Below are positions 1 to 7,959 of a stretch of DNA of 64,000 bases, one piece after another; positions within the stretch are counted from its first letter, which is position 1; each line of letters opens with the position of its first letter. The DNA is taken from positions 806,001 to 870,000 of the forward strand of contig NZ_CP087585.1 in assembly GCF_022200785.1 (NCBI RefSeq). Direction: 5' to 3'. The position numbers and the translations under genes were made by a program. The stretch is from Pedobacter mucosus. Its GTDB lineage: Bacteria > Bacteroidota > Bacteroidia > Sphingobacteriales > Sphingobacteriaceae. The notes below the pieces were generated by a model, which searched no databases, was not told the DNA's origin, and worked only from the letters and a program-made list of their open reading frames with translations.

Positions 1-1254
1 GTTCATGGTTTAAATCCGAAATTATTTAAAACAGATGAGTTAAAAAGTTTACTGCAAGTGCTTACTGCAAATAAATTTAAATCAGTTAATGAGAGTTATC
101 CAGTTATCGCCAAGCTGGAAATATTAAGTGCAAATGCGTATTTAAATTATACAAATTATTTAAAATTTGGTGTTGTAAATCCTCGAAGTATTTTTTCCAG
201 ATATTACATAAAAGTGAAACGCCCTGATAGTTTGGGGATGCAAAAAATATTAAATGCAGAGAATATACTTGATACTTTAAAGGCTGTTCAACCAAAATCA
301 GAACAGTATAAATTGCTTCAGAAAGCTTACATGGCTACTTTTACGGAAAGTGAAAAGCGAATTTTGTGGCTTAACATGGAGCGTTTCCGTTGGCAAATGC
401 CTGAAACTAGTGATAATTATGTTCAAGTAAATATTCCGGATTTCAGGTTAACGTGGATAGACAAAAGTGATACCTTGATCACGATGAAGGTTTGCGTTGG
501 CGGAAAGCGAGAAGAGGGTTACGAAGAAAAGATGAAGATGTTTGCAAAGTCTGGCAATTTGGATGACAAACCAAAAAACCACGAAACCCCATTACTATTT
601 AGTAAAATAAATTCTATCCAGGCAAACCCAATTTGGAATATTCCGGTGAGTATTGCGCAAAGTGAAATTTATTGGATGGCAAGAAAAGATCCATACTATT
701 TATCAAATAGCAACATTAAGGTTTATTACAAAGATAAAGTGATCAATGAGCCTGATACCATAAATTGGAGCAGGTATTCGAGAGATAAATTGCCTTTTAA
801 ATTTAAACAAGGTTCTGGCGGAGGTAATGCGTTGGGTAAATTCAAATTCATATTTGATAATAGTTCTAGCATTTATTTACACGATACCAATGCAAAAAAT
901 GGGTTTAATTTAACCAACCGAGCTTTAAGTCATGGTTGCGTTCGAATTGAAAAACCATTAGAATTTGCAGAGCTGTTGGTTAAAGATTCTTATACTTATG
1001 ATAAGCTTCGGGCCGAAGTTGATTTACCTCCTGTTGATAGTACACACAATAAATGGTATAAAAAACGCATGGCTGCAAAGGCGGATACTACTAAATCTTT
1101 TCAATTAAAACCTGCTTGGTTTGGTCCGAAAAAGGCTGTTCCTTTATTTATTACCTATATTACGGCTTGGTCTCAAAATGATAAAATAGAATATCGGCCA
1201 GATGTTTATGGTTTAGATGAAAAACTATGGGCAGCAACTAAAAAGTTTAGATAG
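1..1254 (+). CDS. L,D-transpeptidase (YkuD/YcbB-like), 5' end cut by window
   Basis: The frame is open from base 1, so the start lies outside the window; the first internal start-like codon is a GTG at 58. The C-terminal half contains the L,D-transpeptidase signature SHGCVR, with the catalytic cysteine codon at 937-939 and the preceding conserved His/Ser. Enzymes of this family cross-link peptidoglycan stem peptides through 3-3 bonds, or attach proteins to peptidoglycan, in the periplasm. The long region before the YkuD domain resembles the YcbB (LdtD) architecture rather than the short ErfK type. The gene reads into a small downstream gene 18 bp later. The family is clear; the exact acceptor substrate cannot be read from sequence. 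Confidence 0.88.
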   Translation, partial: VHGLNPKLFKTDELKSLLQVLTANKFKSVNESYPVIAKLEILSANAYLNYTNYLKFGVVNPRSIFSRYYIKVKRPDSLGMQKILNAENILDTLKAVQPKSEQYKLLQKAYMATFTESEKRILWLNMERFRWQMPETSDNYVQVNIPDFRLTWIDKSDTLITMKVCVGGKREEGYEEKMKMFAKSGNLDDKPKNHETPLLFSKINSIQANPIWNIPVSIAQSEIYWMARKDPYYLSNSNIKVYYKDKVINEPDTINWSRYSRDKLPFKFKQGSGGGNALGKFKFIFDNSSSIYLHDTNAKNGFNLTNRALSHGCVRIEKPLEFAELLVKDSYTYDKLRAEVDLPPVDSTHNKWYKKRMAAKADTTKSFQLKPAWFGPKKAVPLFITYITAWSQNDKIEYRPDVYGLDEKLWAATKKFR

Positions 1255-1272
1255 AAGGTGTAAGTTTGCAAA

Positions 1273-1686
1273 ATGCAACAGAAAGAATCTAGCGGTAATC
1301 ACGAGGCAGTTATTGTTCAGCAAGCTGAAAATTTTATTAATTCTTGGTTTAAGCAATCAATAGATGATGATAGCTTGGAGCTGAGCGAGTTGTTTATTCT
1401 ACCAAAAGGAAAAACTTTGGATAAACAATTAGTTGTAAATAAAATTAGAAATTTCTTTGAACCCTATCCGAAATTTGTTGGAGGAAGGTTTGATATTATC
1501 GAAGCAGATTTCGAGTTGACAGATAGTGGCAAAGGTTTTGGGTATGCCGAAGGTGCATTGGGTTACCGAGCTGTGCTTAATAATGCTGAATCGAAAATTA
1601 TAGGTGGACCATTTAAAATTTACTTTGCCCTTCAAAATGGAAATTGGAAAATTGTGAATATTGACTTTCCGGGTTTTGAATTATAA
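1273..1686 (+). CDS. Hypothetical protein, possibly NTF2-like fold
   Basis: A 137-residue soluble protein with no signal peptide or membrane segment. I do not recognise a named family. Its layout, an N-terminal helix (EAVIVQQAENFINSWF) followed by alternating strands and ending in a strand with GNWKIVNIDF, resembles the cone-like NTF2/SnoaL fold, where such proteins bind small ligands or act as accessory domains. It starts 18 bp after the transpeptidase stop on the same strand, so the two are probably co-transcribed. Its function is unknown; the fold suggestion is inference from pattern only. Confidence 0.6.
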   Translation: MQQKESSGNHEAVIVQQAENFINSWFKQSIDDDSLELSELFILPKGKTLDKQLVVNKIRNFFEPYPKFVGGRFDIIEADFELTDSGKGFGYAEGALGYRAVLNNAESKIIGGPFKIYFALQNGNWKIVNIDFPGFEL

Positions 1687-1723
1687 GTTTAGAAATATTA
1701 GATAACCTGATAGATAAATTCGG

Positions 1724-2254
1724 ATGCTAGCTTTTTTTAATAAAATTGTTGATGTTCTTAACGAAAATAATATTCCCTATATGCTCTCAGGGAGTATTGC
1801 TATGGGTGTTTATATTGTCCCAAGAGCGACCCGAGACTTCGATTTTATTATTCATTTGCAACCTAAAGATATTGATGGGTTCGTAGCTAACTTCACAGAC
1901 GGCTATTATTGTAATATAAATTCAGTTAAAGATGCTGTTAAGCAACGCAGCTTATTTAATATTATAGATCATGAATCTGGATTTAAAGCTGATTTTGTAA
2001 TCCTAAAAAATGAAGTATTTCGTCAAGAAGAATTCAATAGAAGAGTTGAAATGGAATATTTGGGAAAATCAGTATATTTGGTTACTGTTGAAGATTTATT
2101 TTTATCAAAACTGATTTGGATTCAAGTATTACAATCTGCAATACAAATTGAAGATTTAAAAAATATTGCTGAATTAGATACATTGGATTGGGAATATATT
2201 AATAAATGGATAATAACGCTTAAGTTGGCAACGTTTAATCTCTTTAAAAAATGA
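1724..2254 (+). CDS. Nucleotidyltransferase-fold protein (AbiEii/MNT-like)
   Basis: A 176-residue protein with the pol-beta nucleotidyltransferase signature: LSGSIAMGVY at residues 21-30 (the GS motif), then RATRDFDF with Asp38 and Asp40 as probable metal ligands. A later acidic residue within FKADFVIL may be the third. Members of this group are minimal nucleotidyltransferases, often the toxin or antitoxin of two-gene modules (AbiEii, MenT, HEPN/MNT), or act in tRNA or protein modification. Its stop codon overlaps the ATG of a 54-codon gene (ATGA, 2251-2254), which indicates translational coupling. The fold is well supported; toxin activity is inference from context. Confidence 0.78.
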   Translation: MLAFFNKIVDVLNENNIPYMLSGSIAMGVYIVPRATRDFDFIIHLQPKDIDGFVANFTDGYYCNINSVKDAVKQRSLFNIIDHESGFKADFVILKNEVFRQEEFNRRVEMEYLGKSVYLVTVEDLFLSKLIWIQVLQSAIQIEDLKNIAELDTLDWEYINKWIITLKLATFNLFKK

Positions 2255-2415
2255 AAGACACTTCAGAAGAAGTTAAAAAGTTGCAGCTTCAAATATGGCT
2301 TGCAAAATCTCCAGAAATACGGTTACGCCAAATGTTGATTGATAATGAATCACTTTACAATTTTTGGAGTAATATTAGACAAATTGCAAAAAGTAATAGT
2401 GGCAAAAATAAATAA
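2251..2415 (+). CDS. Small protein coupled to the nucleotidyltransferase
   Basis: A 54-residue reading frame whose ATG overlaps the stop of the upstream nucleotidyltransferase by four bases. It begins MKDTSEEVKKLQLQIWLAKS, is rich in charged and amphipathic helical sequence and has no membrane segment. The phrase WLAKSPEIRLRQMLIDNE resembles small helical proteins that I recall next to nucleotidyltransferases in Bacteroidota and cyanobacteria, but this was not searched. The tight overlap makes it a real gene more likely than chance. A partner or antitoxin role is inferred from size and coupling only. Two bases of spacing at most separate it from the gene before, and 42 bp from the next. Confidence 0.62.
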   Translation: MKDTSEEVKKLQLQIWLAKSPEIRLRQMLIDNESLYNFWSNIRQIAKSNSGKNK

Positions 2416-2442
2416 GAGATTTTCCACTCTCCATATTTTTTC

Positions 2443-2450
2443 TATCTTTG
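2443..2450 (+). promoter_or_regulatory. Bacteroidota -7 promoter element before the BatA-domain gene
   Basis: TATCTTTG matches the TAnnTTTG -7 consensus of Bacteroidota primary-sigma promoters. It ends 7 bp before the ATG at 2458, so the transcript would start at or next to the start codon (leaderless or nearly so). No clear -33 TTTG is visible upstream. Confidence 0.5.
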
Positions 2451-2457
2451 GTTTTTA

Positions 2458-4497
2458 ATGAATTTCCTGTATCCGGGCTTTCTTTTTGCACTACTTGCGG
2501 TCGCCGTTCCGGTTGTTATCCATTTATTCAATTTTCGGAAATTCAAAAAGGTTTATTTCTCTAACGTTCAGCTGCTAAAAGAAGTAGAGCAGCAAAATTC
2601 TTCCAAAGAAAAAATTAAAAACCTATTAATTCTTTTTGCCAGAATATTGACTATTATCTTCCTGGTTTTGGCTTTTACTCAGCCGTATATTCCATTAAAC
2701 AATCAAAAAGCTAAAATTTTAAATAGCGAAGTAAGTATTTATATTGATAATTCTTACAGTATGGAAGCCATCAACAAAGAGGGAAACTTACTTGATGAAG
2801 CTAAAAGACGAGCAAAAGAACTGGTCAAAAATTTCGGGATAAATGATCGCTTTCAACTTTTAACCAATAATTTTGAGGGGAGACATCAGCGACTTCTTAA
2901 CGCAGATGAGTTTTTAAAAGCTTTAGATGACGTAAAAATTTCTGCAAGTAATCGTAATCTTCAGCAAATTATTGATCGGCAAGGAAATATCTTAAATGGT
3001 TCTGTAAATCAGTATAGCTTTATAATTTCTGATTTTCAAAGAAATATTTCTTCTGGTCGGATGCTACAAAATAGGCCTGAAATTCAGTATTCATTTTTAA
3101 AATTGAACGCTACAACTTTGCCTAATGTGGCTGTAGATAGTGTTTGGTCACTTTCGCCAAATCATCAGCCGAAGGCGAATGAAAAATTTGTTGTACAGTT
3201 AAAGAATTATTCGGAGGAAGAAGCAAAAAATATTCCATTAAAGCTAACTATTAATAACCAGCAAAAGGGATTAAGTTCTATAAGGATTCCGGCAGGAAAA
3301 ACTAGAAGAGATACTTTAAGTTTTGGTGGATTAATAAGTGGTTGGCAAAAGGGCGTAATCAGTATAAAAGATTTTCCGGTAACCTTTGATGATACGCTTT
3401 CTTTTAGTTTTAAAGTTGATGAAAGTTTTCCAGTTTTGAGTATTGCTGGTTCAAATAGTGGAAACTATATCAATTCACTTTTTGCCGCTGATAGTTATTA
3501 CAAGCTTACAGAAAATTCGGAAAGCAATGTGAATTATAGCAACTTTGCCAATTACAGCTTAATTATTTTGAACGGATTAAAAAATCCGTCGAGTGGTTTA
3601 GCGGAACAGCTTAAAACTTATTTAAATGCAGGTGGATCGGTGATTTTATTCCCGGATCTTGATTCCGACCTAAAAATATACAACTCTTTTTTAGCTAATT
3701 TGTCTCTTCCAACTATCCAAAACTTAGTTAGTTTGTCTACAAAAGTTGATAAAATAGATTTACAAAACCCAATATTTAAAACTGTTTTCGAAGATATTCC
3801 CAAAAATTTAGATCTCCCGACGGTAAATAGATATTTTTCTTTTGAAGAAAGGAATACCGCAAATAAGGAAAACATAATGCAGTTGCCAGGTGGAAGAACA
3901 TTTTTTGCCAAGTATGGTATCGGTAATGGTAAATTATATGTATCTGCGTCAGGCTTAAATATTACTGATGGAAATTTAGCAAGGCATCCCGTTTTTGTAC
4001 CCTTAATGTATCGTATTGCGCTGAATAGTGGTAACGAGGAGAATTTATATTATAACGCAGGAATAGATAACGCCTTACTAAGTAAGAAGATTACACTGGG
4101 TAAAAATCAAAGTCTAAAGCTCGTTTCAAACAATTTCGAAGCTATTCCCGAAATCCGGCAATCACAAGGCAAAACACTTATTTACATAGCCGATCAAATA
4201 AAAAATGCTGGTTTTTACAACCTAAAACTTGCAGATTCTTTATTAGCAATTTATAGCTTTAATAGTAGTAGATCAGAATCAGATATGCATTATCTGACTA
4301 AATCTGAACTTGAAAGTTTAGCTAAAACAAGCAATCTAAAAATATTCGATACTGATAAAGATGCAGTTAAGTTGGCTGTAGGTGCAAATGAAATCGGACA
4401 AACATTATGGAAACTTTGTCTAATTTTGGCTTTAATTTTTATTGCAGCGGAAATTTTGCTTATCAGATTTTTTAATAAAACTAAAAGAACAACATGA
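2458..4497 (+). CDS. BatA-domain (aerotolerance N-terminal) membrane protein with vWA-like region
   Basis: A 679-residue protein. The N-terminus (about 1-80) is the aerotolerance-regulator N-terminal domain: a first membrane helix near 5-25, the motif VVIHLFNFRKFKKVYFSNV, and a second helix near 57-77. A vWA-like domain follows (VSIYIDNSYSM near residue 97, the DxSxS-type start of a MIDAS site), then a large extracytoplasmic region, and a final membrane helix near 655-675. Such proteins are common in Bacteroidota and are distinct from the short BatA/BatB of the Bat operon; their molecular role is not established. The stop overlaps the ATG of the dihydroorotase-like gene (4494-4497), so the two are translationally coupled. 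Confidence 0.85.
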   Translation: MNFLYPGFLFALLAVAVPVVIHLFNFRKFKKVYFSNVQLLKEVEQQNSSKEKIKNLLILFARILTIIFLVLAFTQPYIPLNNQKAKILNSEVSIYIDNSYSMEAINKEGNLLDEAKRRAKELVKNFGINDRFQLLTNNFEGRHQRLLNADEFLKALDDVKISASNRNLQQIIDRQGNILNGSVNQYSFIISDFQRNISSGRMLQNRPEIQYSFLKLNATTLPNVAVDSVWSLSPNHQPKANEKFVVQLKNYSEEEAKNIPLKLTINNQQKGLSSIRIPAGKTRRDTLSFGGLISGWQKGVISIKDFPVTFDDTLSFSFKVDESFPVLSIAGSNSGNYINSLFAADSYYKLTENSESNVNYSNFANYSLIILNGLKNPSSGLAEQLKTYLNAGGSVILFPDLDSDLKIYNSFLANLSLPTIQNLVSLSTKVDKIDLQNPIFKTVFEDIPKNLDLPTVNRYFSFEERNTANKENIMQLPGGRTFFAKYGIGNGKLYVSASGLNITDGNLARHPVFVPLMYRIALNSGNEENLYYNAGIDNALLSKKITLGKNQSLKLVSNNFEAIPEIRQSQGKTLIYIADQIKNAGFYNLKLADSLLAIYSFNSSRSESDMHYLTKSELESLAKTSNLKIFDTDKDAVKLAVGANEIGQTLWKLCLILALIFIAAEILLIRFFNKTKRTT

Positions 4498-5750
4498 ATC
4501 TCCTTGTAAAACAAGTGATTATTGCAGATCCACAAAGTAGTTTTAACAAACAACATTGCGATGTTAGAATAGAAGATGGCAAAATTAAAAGCATTGGAAA
4601 TTTATCTGCAAATGAAAATGAAACCGTTTTTGATGCCAAGGGCGCTTTTTTATCACCCGGTTTTTTTGATCTGAACTGTGCAGCCGGTGATCCCGGTTTT
4701 GAAATCAAAGAGGATATAAATACTTTAACAGCAGCGGCTAAAGCAGGCGGATTTACAGGTTTAGCTTTGTTGCCACAAACTGATCCGGTTGTTCAATCGA
4801 AATCTCAGGTTGAGTATATTGTTAACAAAGCCAAAAATAATTTAGTAGATATTTATCCGATAGGAGCCATTAGTCAAAACCGTGAAGCTAAAGAATTAGC
4901 TGAATTATTTGATATGCAAAATGCCGGCGCAATTGCATTTTCTGACGGTGACATAGCTCTGCAAGATGATGGCTTTATGAGTAGGGCTTTGCAATATGCC
5001 AAAGGATTAAATGCTTTACTGATGGTTTACCCTGAAAATAAATCCATAGCAGGGAAATCCCAGATTAATGAAAGTAAAAATTCTGTGCTTTTAGGGATGA
5101 AAGGTTTACCTGCTTTAGCAGAAGAAATGCATATTGCTAGAGATATTTTTTTAGCTACTTATAACGAAACTAAAATTCATATTAGTAATATTTCTACAGC
5201 TGGTTCTGTGGCTCTAATTCGTAAAGCAAAAAAAGATGGCGTTCAAATTTCTTGCGATGTTACGGCTCATCACCTTGTTTTTACAGAAGAGTTATTAAAT
5301 GATTTTGATAGCAATTACAAGGTAAAACCTCCACTACGAAGCAAAAATGATATTAAAGCTTTAATCGCAGGTTTAAAAGATGGAACAATAGATGCCATCA
5401 TTTCGCAACACCGACCAGAAGAAATAGAGTTTAAAAATGTGGAGTTTGAAATTGCGCATTACGGTATCATTGCTTTGCAAACTGTTTTACCGCTGCTTTT
5501 GAAAGCCGGTTTGGAGCCGAACTTAATTGTAGAAAAGCTGGCCATTAATCCTCGGAAATTATTAAATTTAGTAGTTCCTATAGTTGAAGAAGGCGCTGTT
5601 GCTAATTTTACAATATTTGCTACCGATGAAAAATGGCTTTACAATGCAGCAAGTAATTATTCAAAATCTGCGAATAGTCCGTTATTGGGAGCGGAACTCA
5701 TAGGAAAAATTAAATTAGTTTATAACAATAGCCAATACAAAGAAGGCTAA
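4494..5750 (+). CDS. Dihydroorotase homologue lacking metal-binding residues
   Basis: A 418-residue amidohydrolase with the whole-length dihydroorotase layout: the N-terminal composite strand region, LSPGFFDL, HISNISTAGSVALIRKAK, VTAHHLVFTEE and the C-terminal NPRKLLNL region. In active class I enzymes the segment after GF-DxHxH-REPG supplies two metal-ligand histidines; here residues 59-66 read DLNCAAGD, so both are replaced (Asn61, Ala63). The catalytic aspartate in the TDHAPH motif is also changed (SQHRPE). Known inactive dihydroorotases serve as structural partners of aspartate transcarbamoylase; that role is an inference here. The gene overlaps the BatA-domain gene by four bases. Confidence 0.82.
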   Translation: MNLLVKQVIIADPQSSFNKQHCDVRIEDGKIKSIGNLSANENETVFDAKGAFLSPGFFDLNCAAGDPGFEIKEDINTLTAAAKAGGFTGLALLPQTDPVVQSKSQVEYIVNKAKNNLVDIYPIGAISQNREAKELAELFDMQNAGAIAFSDGDIALQDDGFMSRALQYAKGLNALLMVYPENKSIAGKSQINESKNSVLLGMKGLPALAEEMHIARDIFLATYNETKIHISNISTAGSVALIRKAKKDGVQISCDVTAHHLVFTEELLNDFDSNYKVKPPLRSKNDIKALIAGLKDGTIDAIISQHRPEEIEFKNVEFEIAHYGIIALQTVLPLLLKAGLEPNLIVEKLAINPRKLLNLVVPIVEEGAVANFTIFATDEKWLYNAASNYSKSANSPLLGAELIGKIKLVYNNSQYKEG

Positions 5751-5777
5751 AAAGCAAAAAATAAGTTATTGCAAAGT

Positions 5778-5808
5778 CTTGATACTAGATACTAAATACT
5801 GATACTAA
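5778..5808. repeat. Short GATACTA-type direct repeats in leader
   Basis: The stretch right before the ATG at 5813 contains four imperfect tandem copies of a GATAC/AATAC unit (gatactagatactaaatac). A very similar block lies directly before the ATG at 7960. See the separate finding. Confidence 0.6.
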
Positions 5809-5812
5809 TAAA

Positions 5813-6481
5813 ATGGATAATAGAGTAAAAAATGCACTTGTTGCTGCCACAAATAAATACGCTGAAATTACGGCGGTCAACGTAGAAAATTTTGAAAAGG
5901 AACTAATTGCTTCTTTTGAATTAGAGGCTAATTTTCTTGATAAAGCAAAAGCTTTTGATGCAGTTTTTAATTCCAATTCAAAGTTTGAAGAGTTGCGTGA
6001 GATATTTTTTGATTTGTTGATGGTTAATTTCTTCAGTAGTGATGTTCAGAAACTTGAAGATGATTATTTAGAAGGAGAAGAATGGGCGAAGATTGAAGAA
6101 GAAACCATTGATAGAGGAACGGAACTATTAAACTTATTACTTTACATAAAAGAGTGTAAGGATGAAGATTTGGATCCTGAATTGGGCGATTTCTTAAAAG
6201 AGTTTTTACTGGTAGAAGATGATGAGTTTCAAGATGAATTTGAAATTTATGAAGAATTAATTAGTAATCAACAATTGGCAGAAGGTAGTGTAGAAGAAAT
6301 TTGTAAAGCCGCACCAACATTAAATGTAAGTGAGGAAATGAAAGAATTATTTGTTCCATTTATGGCATTTTTTCTTGATGTAGAAGGTAATACCGAAACA
6401 ACAAAAGATTTAGTTAAGTTTAGTAGTAACAAAGCTTTTGACGCGGCATCTTATGTATTAATTACCACTATTAATAACTAA
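5813..6481 (+). CDS. Hypothetical acidic protein
   Basis: A 222-residue, strongly acidic, mostly helical protein with no signal peptide or membrane segment; I recognise no named family. Clusters of Asp/Glu occur around residues 82-95 and 130-155 (for example LVEDDEFQDEFEIYEEL). It lies 14 bp before the DUF4199 membrane protein gene on the same strand, so the two are likely co-transcribed. The codon usage and length support a genuine gene. A helical-repeat scaffold is possible, but function is unknown. Confidence 0.72.
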   Translation: MDNRVKNALVAATNKYAEITAVNVENFEKELIASFELEANFLDKAKAFDAVFNSNSKFEELREIFFDLLMVNFFSSDVQKLEDDYLEGEEWAKIEEETIDRGTELLNLLLYIKECKDEDLDPELGDFLKEFLLVEDDEFQDEFEIYEELISNQQLAEGSVEEICKAAPTLNVSEEMKELFVPFMAFFLDVEGNTETTKDLVKFSSNKAFDAASYVLITTINN

Positions 6482-6494
6482 ACAAATTTAAATT

Positions 6495-7070
6495 ATGGAC
6501 AAAAGTGCATTGATTTCAAAATTATCTTTAAAATACGGTTTTATACTTGCTTCGGTTTCAGTAGTAGTTTCTTTAACGATGTATTTTATAAATCCAGTTA
6601 TGGTTTACACAAGTTTTGCTGCACAAATTGGTATTTTTATATTATTTATCGCCTTACTTGTATTTGCTGGTATAACAATTAGAAAAGAAATTGGTGGTTT
6701 CTGGACATTTGGAGAAGCTTTTAAATCGTTTTTAATTATCGCCTTAATTTTGGCAATCACAGCTACGTTATACAATGTGCTTCTAATGAAATTTATCGAT
6801 CCAGATTTACCTCAAAAAGCTGCTTCGGCAATAGAAGATGCACAAAGAACTATGATGGAAAAATTCGGGATGGCAAGTGAACAGATTGATGAAGCTATAG
6901 CTAAAGCAGGCAATATGGAAGAAAAGCTTCAGCCAAGTTTTAAAAACATTTTTACAAGCTTTGGAGTTTCCCTGGCGCTATATGGTGTTTTATCTTTAAT
7001 TCTGGCAGCGATTTTAAAGAAAAATGAACCCGTTACTTTCAATACTTTTCCTACAGAAGAGGTTCAATAG
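6495..7070 (+). CDS. DUF4199-family membrane protein
   Basis: A 191-residue inner-membrane protein with four predicted membrane helices: about 13-33, 42-60, 75-97 and 154-176. A soluble helical segment (about 100-150, with SAIEDAQRTMMEKFGM) separates helices three and four. The conserved tract IGGFWTFGEAFKSF between helices two and three is typical of the DUF4199 family, found widely in Bacteroidota, often near glycosyltransferase genes. Its biochemical role is unknown. It follows the acidic hypothetical protein by 13 bp, and a family 2 glycosyltransferase lies about 0.9 kb further on, interrupted here by the zeta-like pair. Confidence 0.82.
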   Translation: MDKSALISKLSLKYGFILASVSVVVSLTMYFINPVMVYTSFAAQIGIFILFIALLVFAGITIRKEIGGFWTFGEAFKSFLIIALILAITATLYNVLLMKFIDPDLPQKAASAIEDAQRTMMEKFGMASEQIDEAIAKAGNMEEKLQPSFKNIFTSFGVSLALYGVLSLILAAILKKNEPVTFNTFPTEEVQ

Positions 7071-7104
7071 TTAAGGTATTATAATCAATGTCTTTTGTAA
7101 AGAT

Positions 7105-7662
7105 ATGCCAAATTTATACATCATTTCTGGGTGCAATGGAGCAGGTAAAACAACTGTTTCATTTACTGTATTGCCTGAAATATTGAAGTGTAGAGAGTTT
7201 GTAAATGCTGATGAAATTGCCCGAGGAATATCTCCGTTCAATCCAGAAAGTGTAGCGATTCATGCAGGAAGAATCATGCTGAATAGAATTACCGAATTGC
7301 TAAACCAACAACTGGATTTTGCTATCGAAACAACCTTAACCACAAAATCTTATCTTAAAACCATTGAAATAGCTAAATCATTAGGTTATAGCATTACTCT
7401 TTTATTTTTCTGGTTGAATGATGTTGAGTTGGCGATCGAAAGAGTTAAAATTAGGGTTTCAGAAGGCGGACATAATATTCCTGAGGAAGTTATTAGAAGA
7501 AGATATCTTAGAGGTATACAGAATTTGAATTCATTTATTACAGCGGTAGATTTTTGGTTTATCTTAAATAATTCTAAAGAGGAACTTAATTTTATAGCTG
7601 AAGGTAGTAAGAGTGAAATTGCTATATTTGAGAAGGAAACATGGTCAAGCTTAACTAAATGA
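7105..7662 (+). CDS. Zeta toxin-like P-loop kinase
   Basis: A 185-residue P-loop protein with a Walker A motif GCNGAGKTT at residues 9-17, followed by FVNADEIARGISPFNPES, the layout of zeta-toxin and related small-molecule kinases, where NADxIA follows the P-loop. The segment DFAIETTLTTKSY resembles the substrate-positioning region, and ERVKIRVSEGGHNIPEEVIRRRYLRG holds arginines that may act as lid residues. Zeta toxins phosphorylate UDP-N-acetylglucosamine and block peptidoglycan synthesis, but many relatives in Bacteroidota have unknown substrates. A 55-codon gene follows after one base. Kinase fold is clear; toxicity is inferred. Confidence 0.8.
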   Translation: MPNLYIISGCNGAGKTTVSFTVLPEILKCREFVNADEIARGISPFNPESVAIHAGRIMLNRITELLNQQLDFAIETTLTTKSYLKTIEIAKSLGYSITLLFFWLNDVELAIERVKIRVSEGGHNIPEEVIRRRYLRGIQNLNSFITAVDFWFILNNSKEELNFIAEGSKSEIAIFEKETWSSLTK

Positions 7663-7663
7663 T

Positions 7664-7831
7664 ATGGATGGTACACAATCAAAACTTCAATTACTGCATC
7701 AAAAAATTAGCGAAGGAATGAATTTAACATTCAAAAAATTAGTGGCTCAAAAAAGGAAAAACAATGGCTATTTAGTTTTTTCGGATCAAGGTAAAATTAT
7801 TAAAGTTCAAGCCAAAGACATCGAAATATAA
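7664..7831 (+). CDS. Small protein paired with the zeta-like kinase
   Basis: A 55-residue frame starting one base after the kinase stop. It reads MDGTQSKLQLLHQKISEGMN, then a basic helix (LTFKKLVAQKRKNNG) and a strand-rich tail YLVFSDQGKIIKVQAKDIEI. The pattern (helical N-terminus, then an ExV-type strand pair with DGKI-like turn) recurs in small proteins that I recall beside zeta-like kinases, which would suit an antitoxin or regulator; this was not checked. The alternative ATG at 7659 opens only a 20-codon frame. A stem-loop 16 bp after the stop would end the transcript. The gene call rests on spacing and composition. Confidence 0.62.
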   Translation: MDGTQSKLQLLHQKISEGMNLTFKKLVAQKRKNNGYLVFSDQGKIIKVQAKDIEI

Positions 7832-7847
7832 TAAAAATCAAAATTTT

Positions 7848-7897
7848 AAACGTGCAGGTTTTATCATTTAATTTGATGAAATTTGCACGTTTTAGTT
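7848..7897 (+). terminator. Probable terminator after the zeta-like pair
   Basis: AAACGTGCA (7848-7856) pairs with TGCACGTTT (7884-7892), and the inside of the loop can extend pairing (ATCA with TGAT). A short T-rich run follows. It sits between the small gene and the glycosyltransferase. Confidence 0.55.
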
Positions 7898-7922
7898 TAT
7901 AGTGTTTTGTTGAAGACATATG

Positions 7923-7954
7923 TCTTAATACTTGATACCAAATACTCGATACTT
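7923..7954. repeat. Short GATAC/AATAC direct repeats in leader
   Basis: The 35 bp before the ATG at 7960 reads as tandem imperfect copies of an AATACTTGATACC-like unit, almost the same as the block at 5778-5808. Confidence 0.6.
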
Positions 7955-7959
7955 AATAA

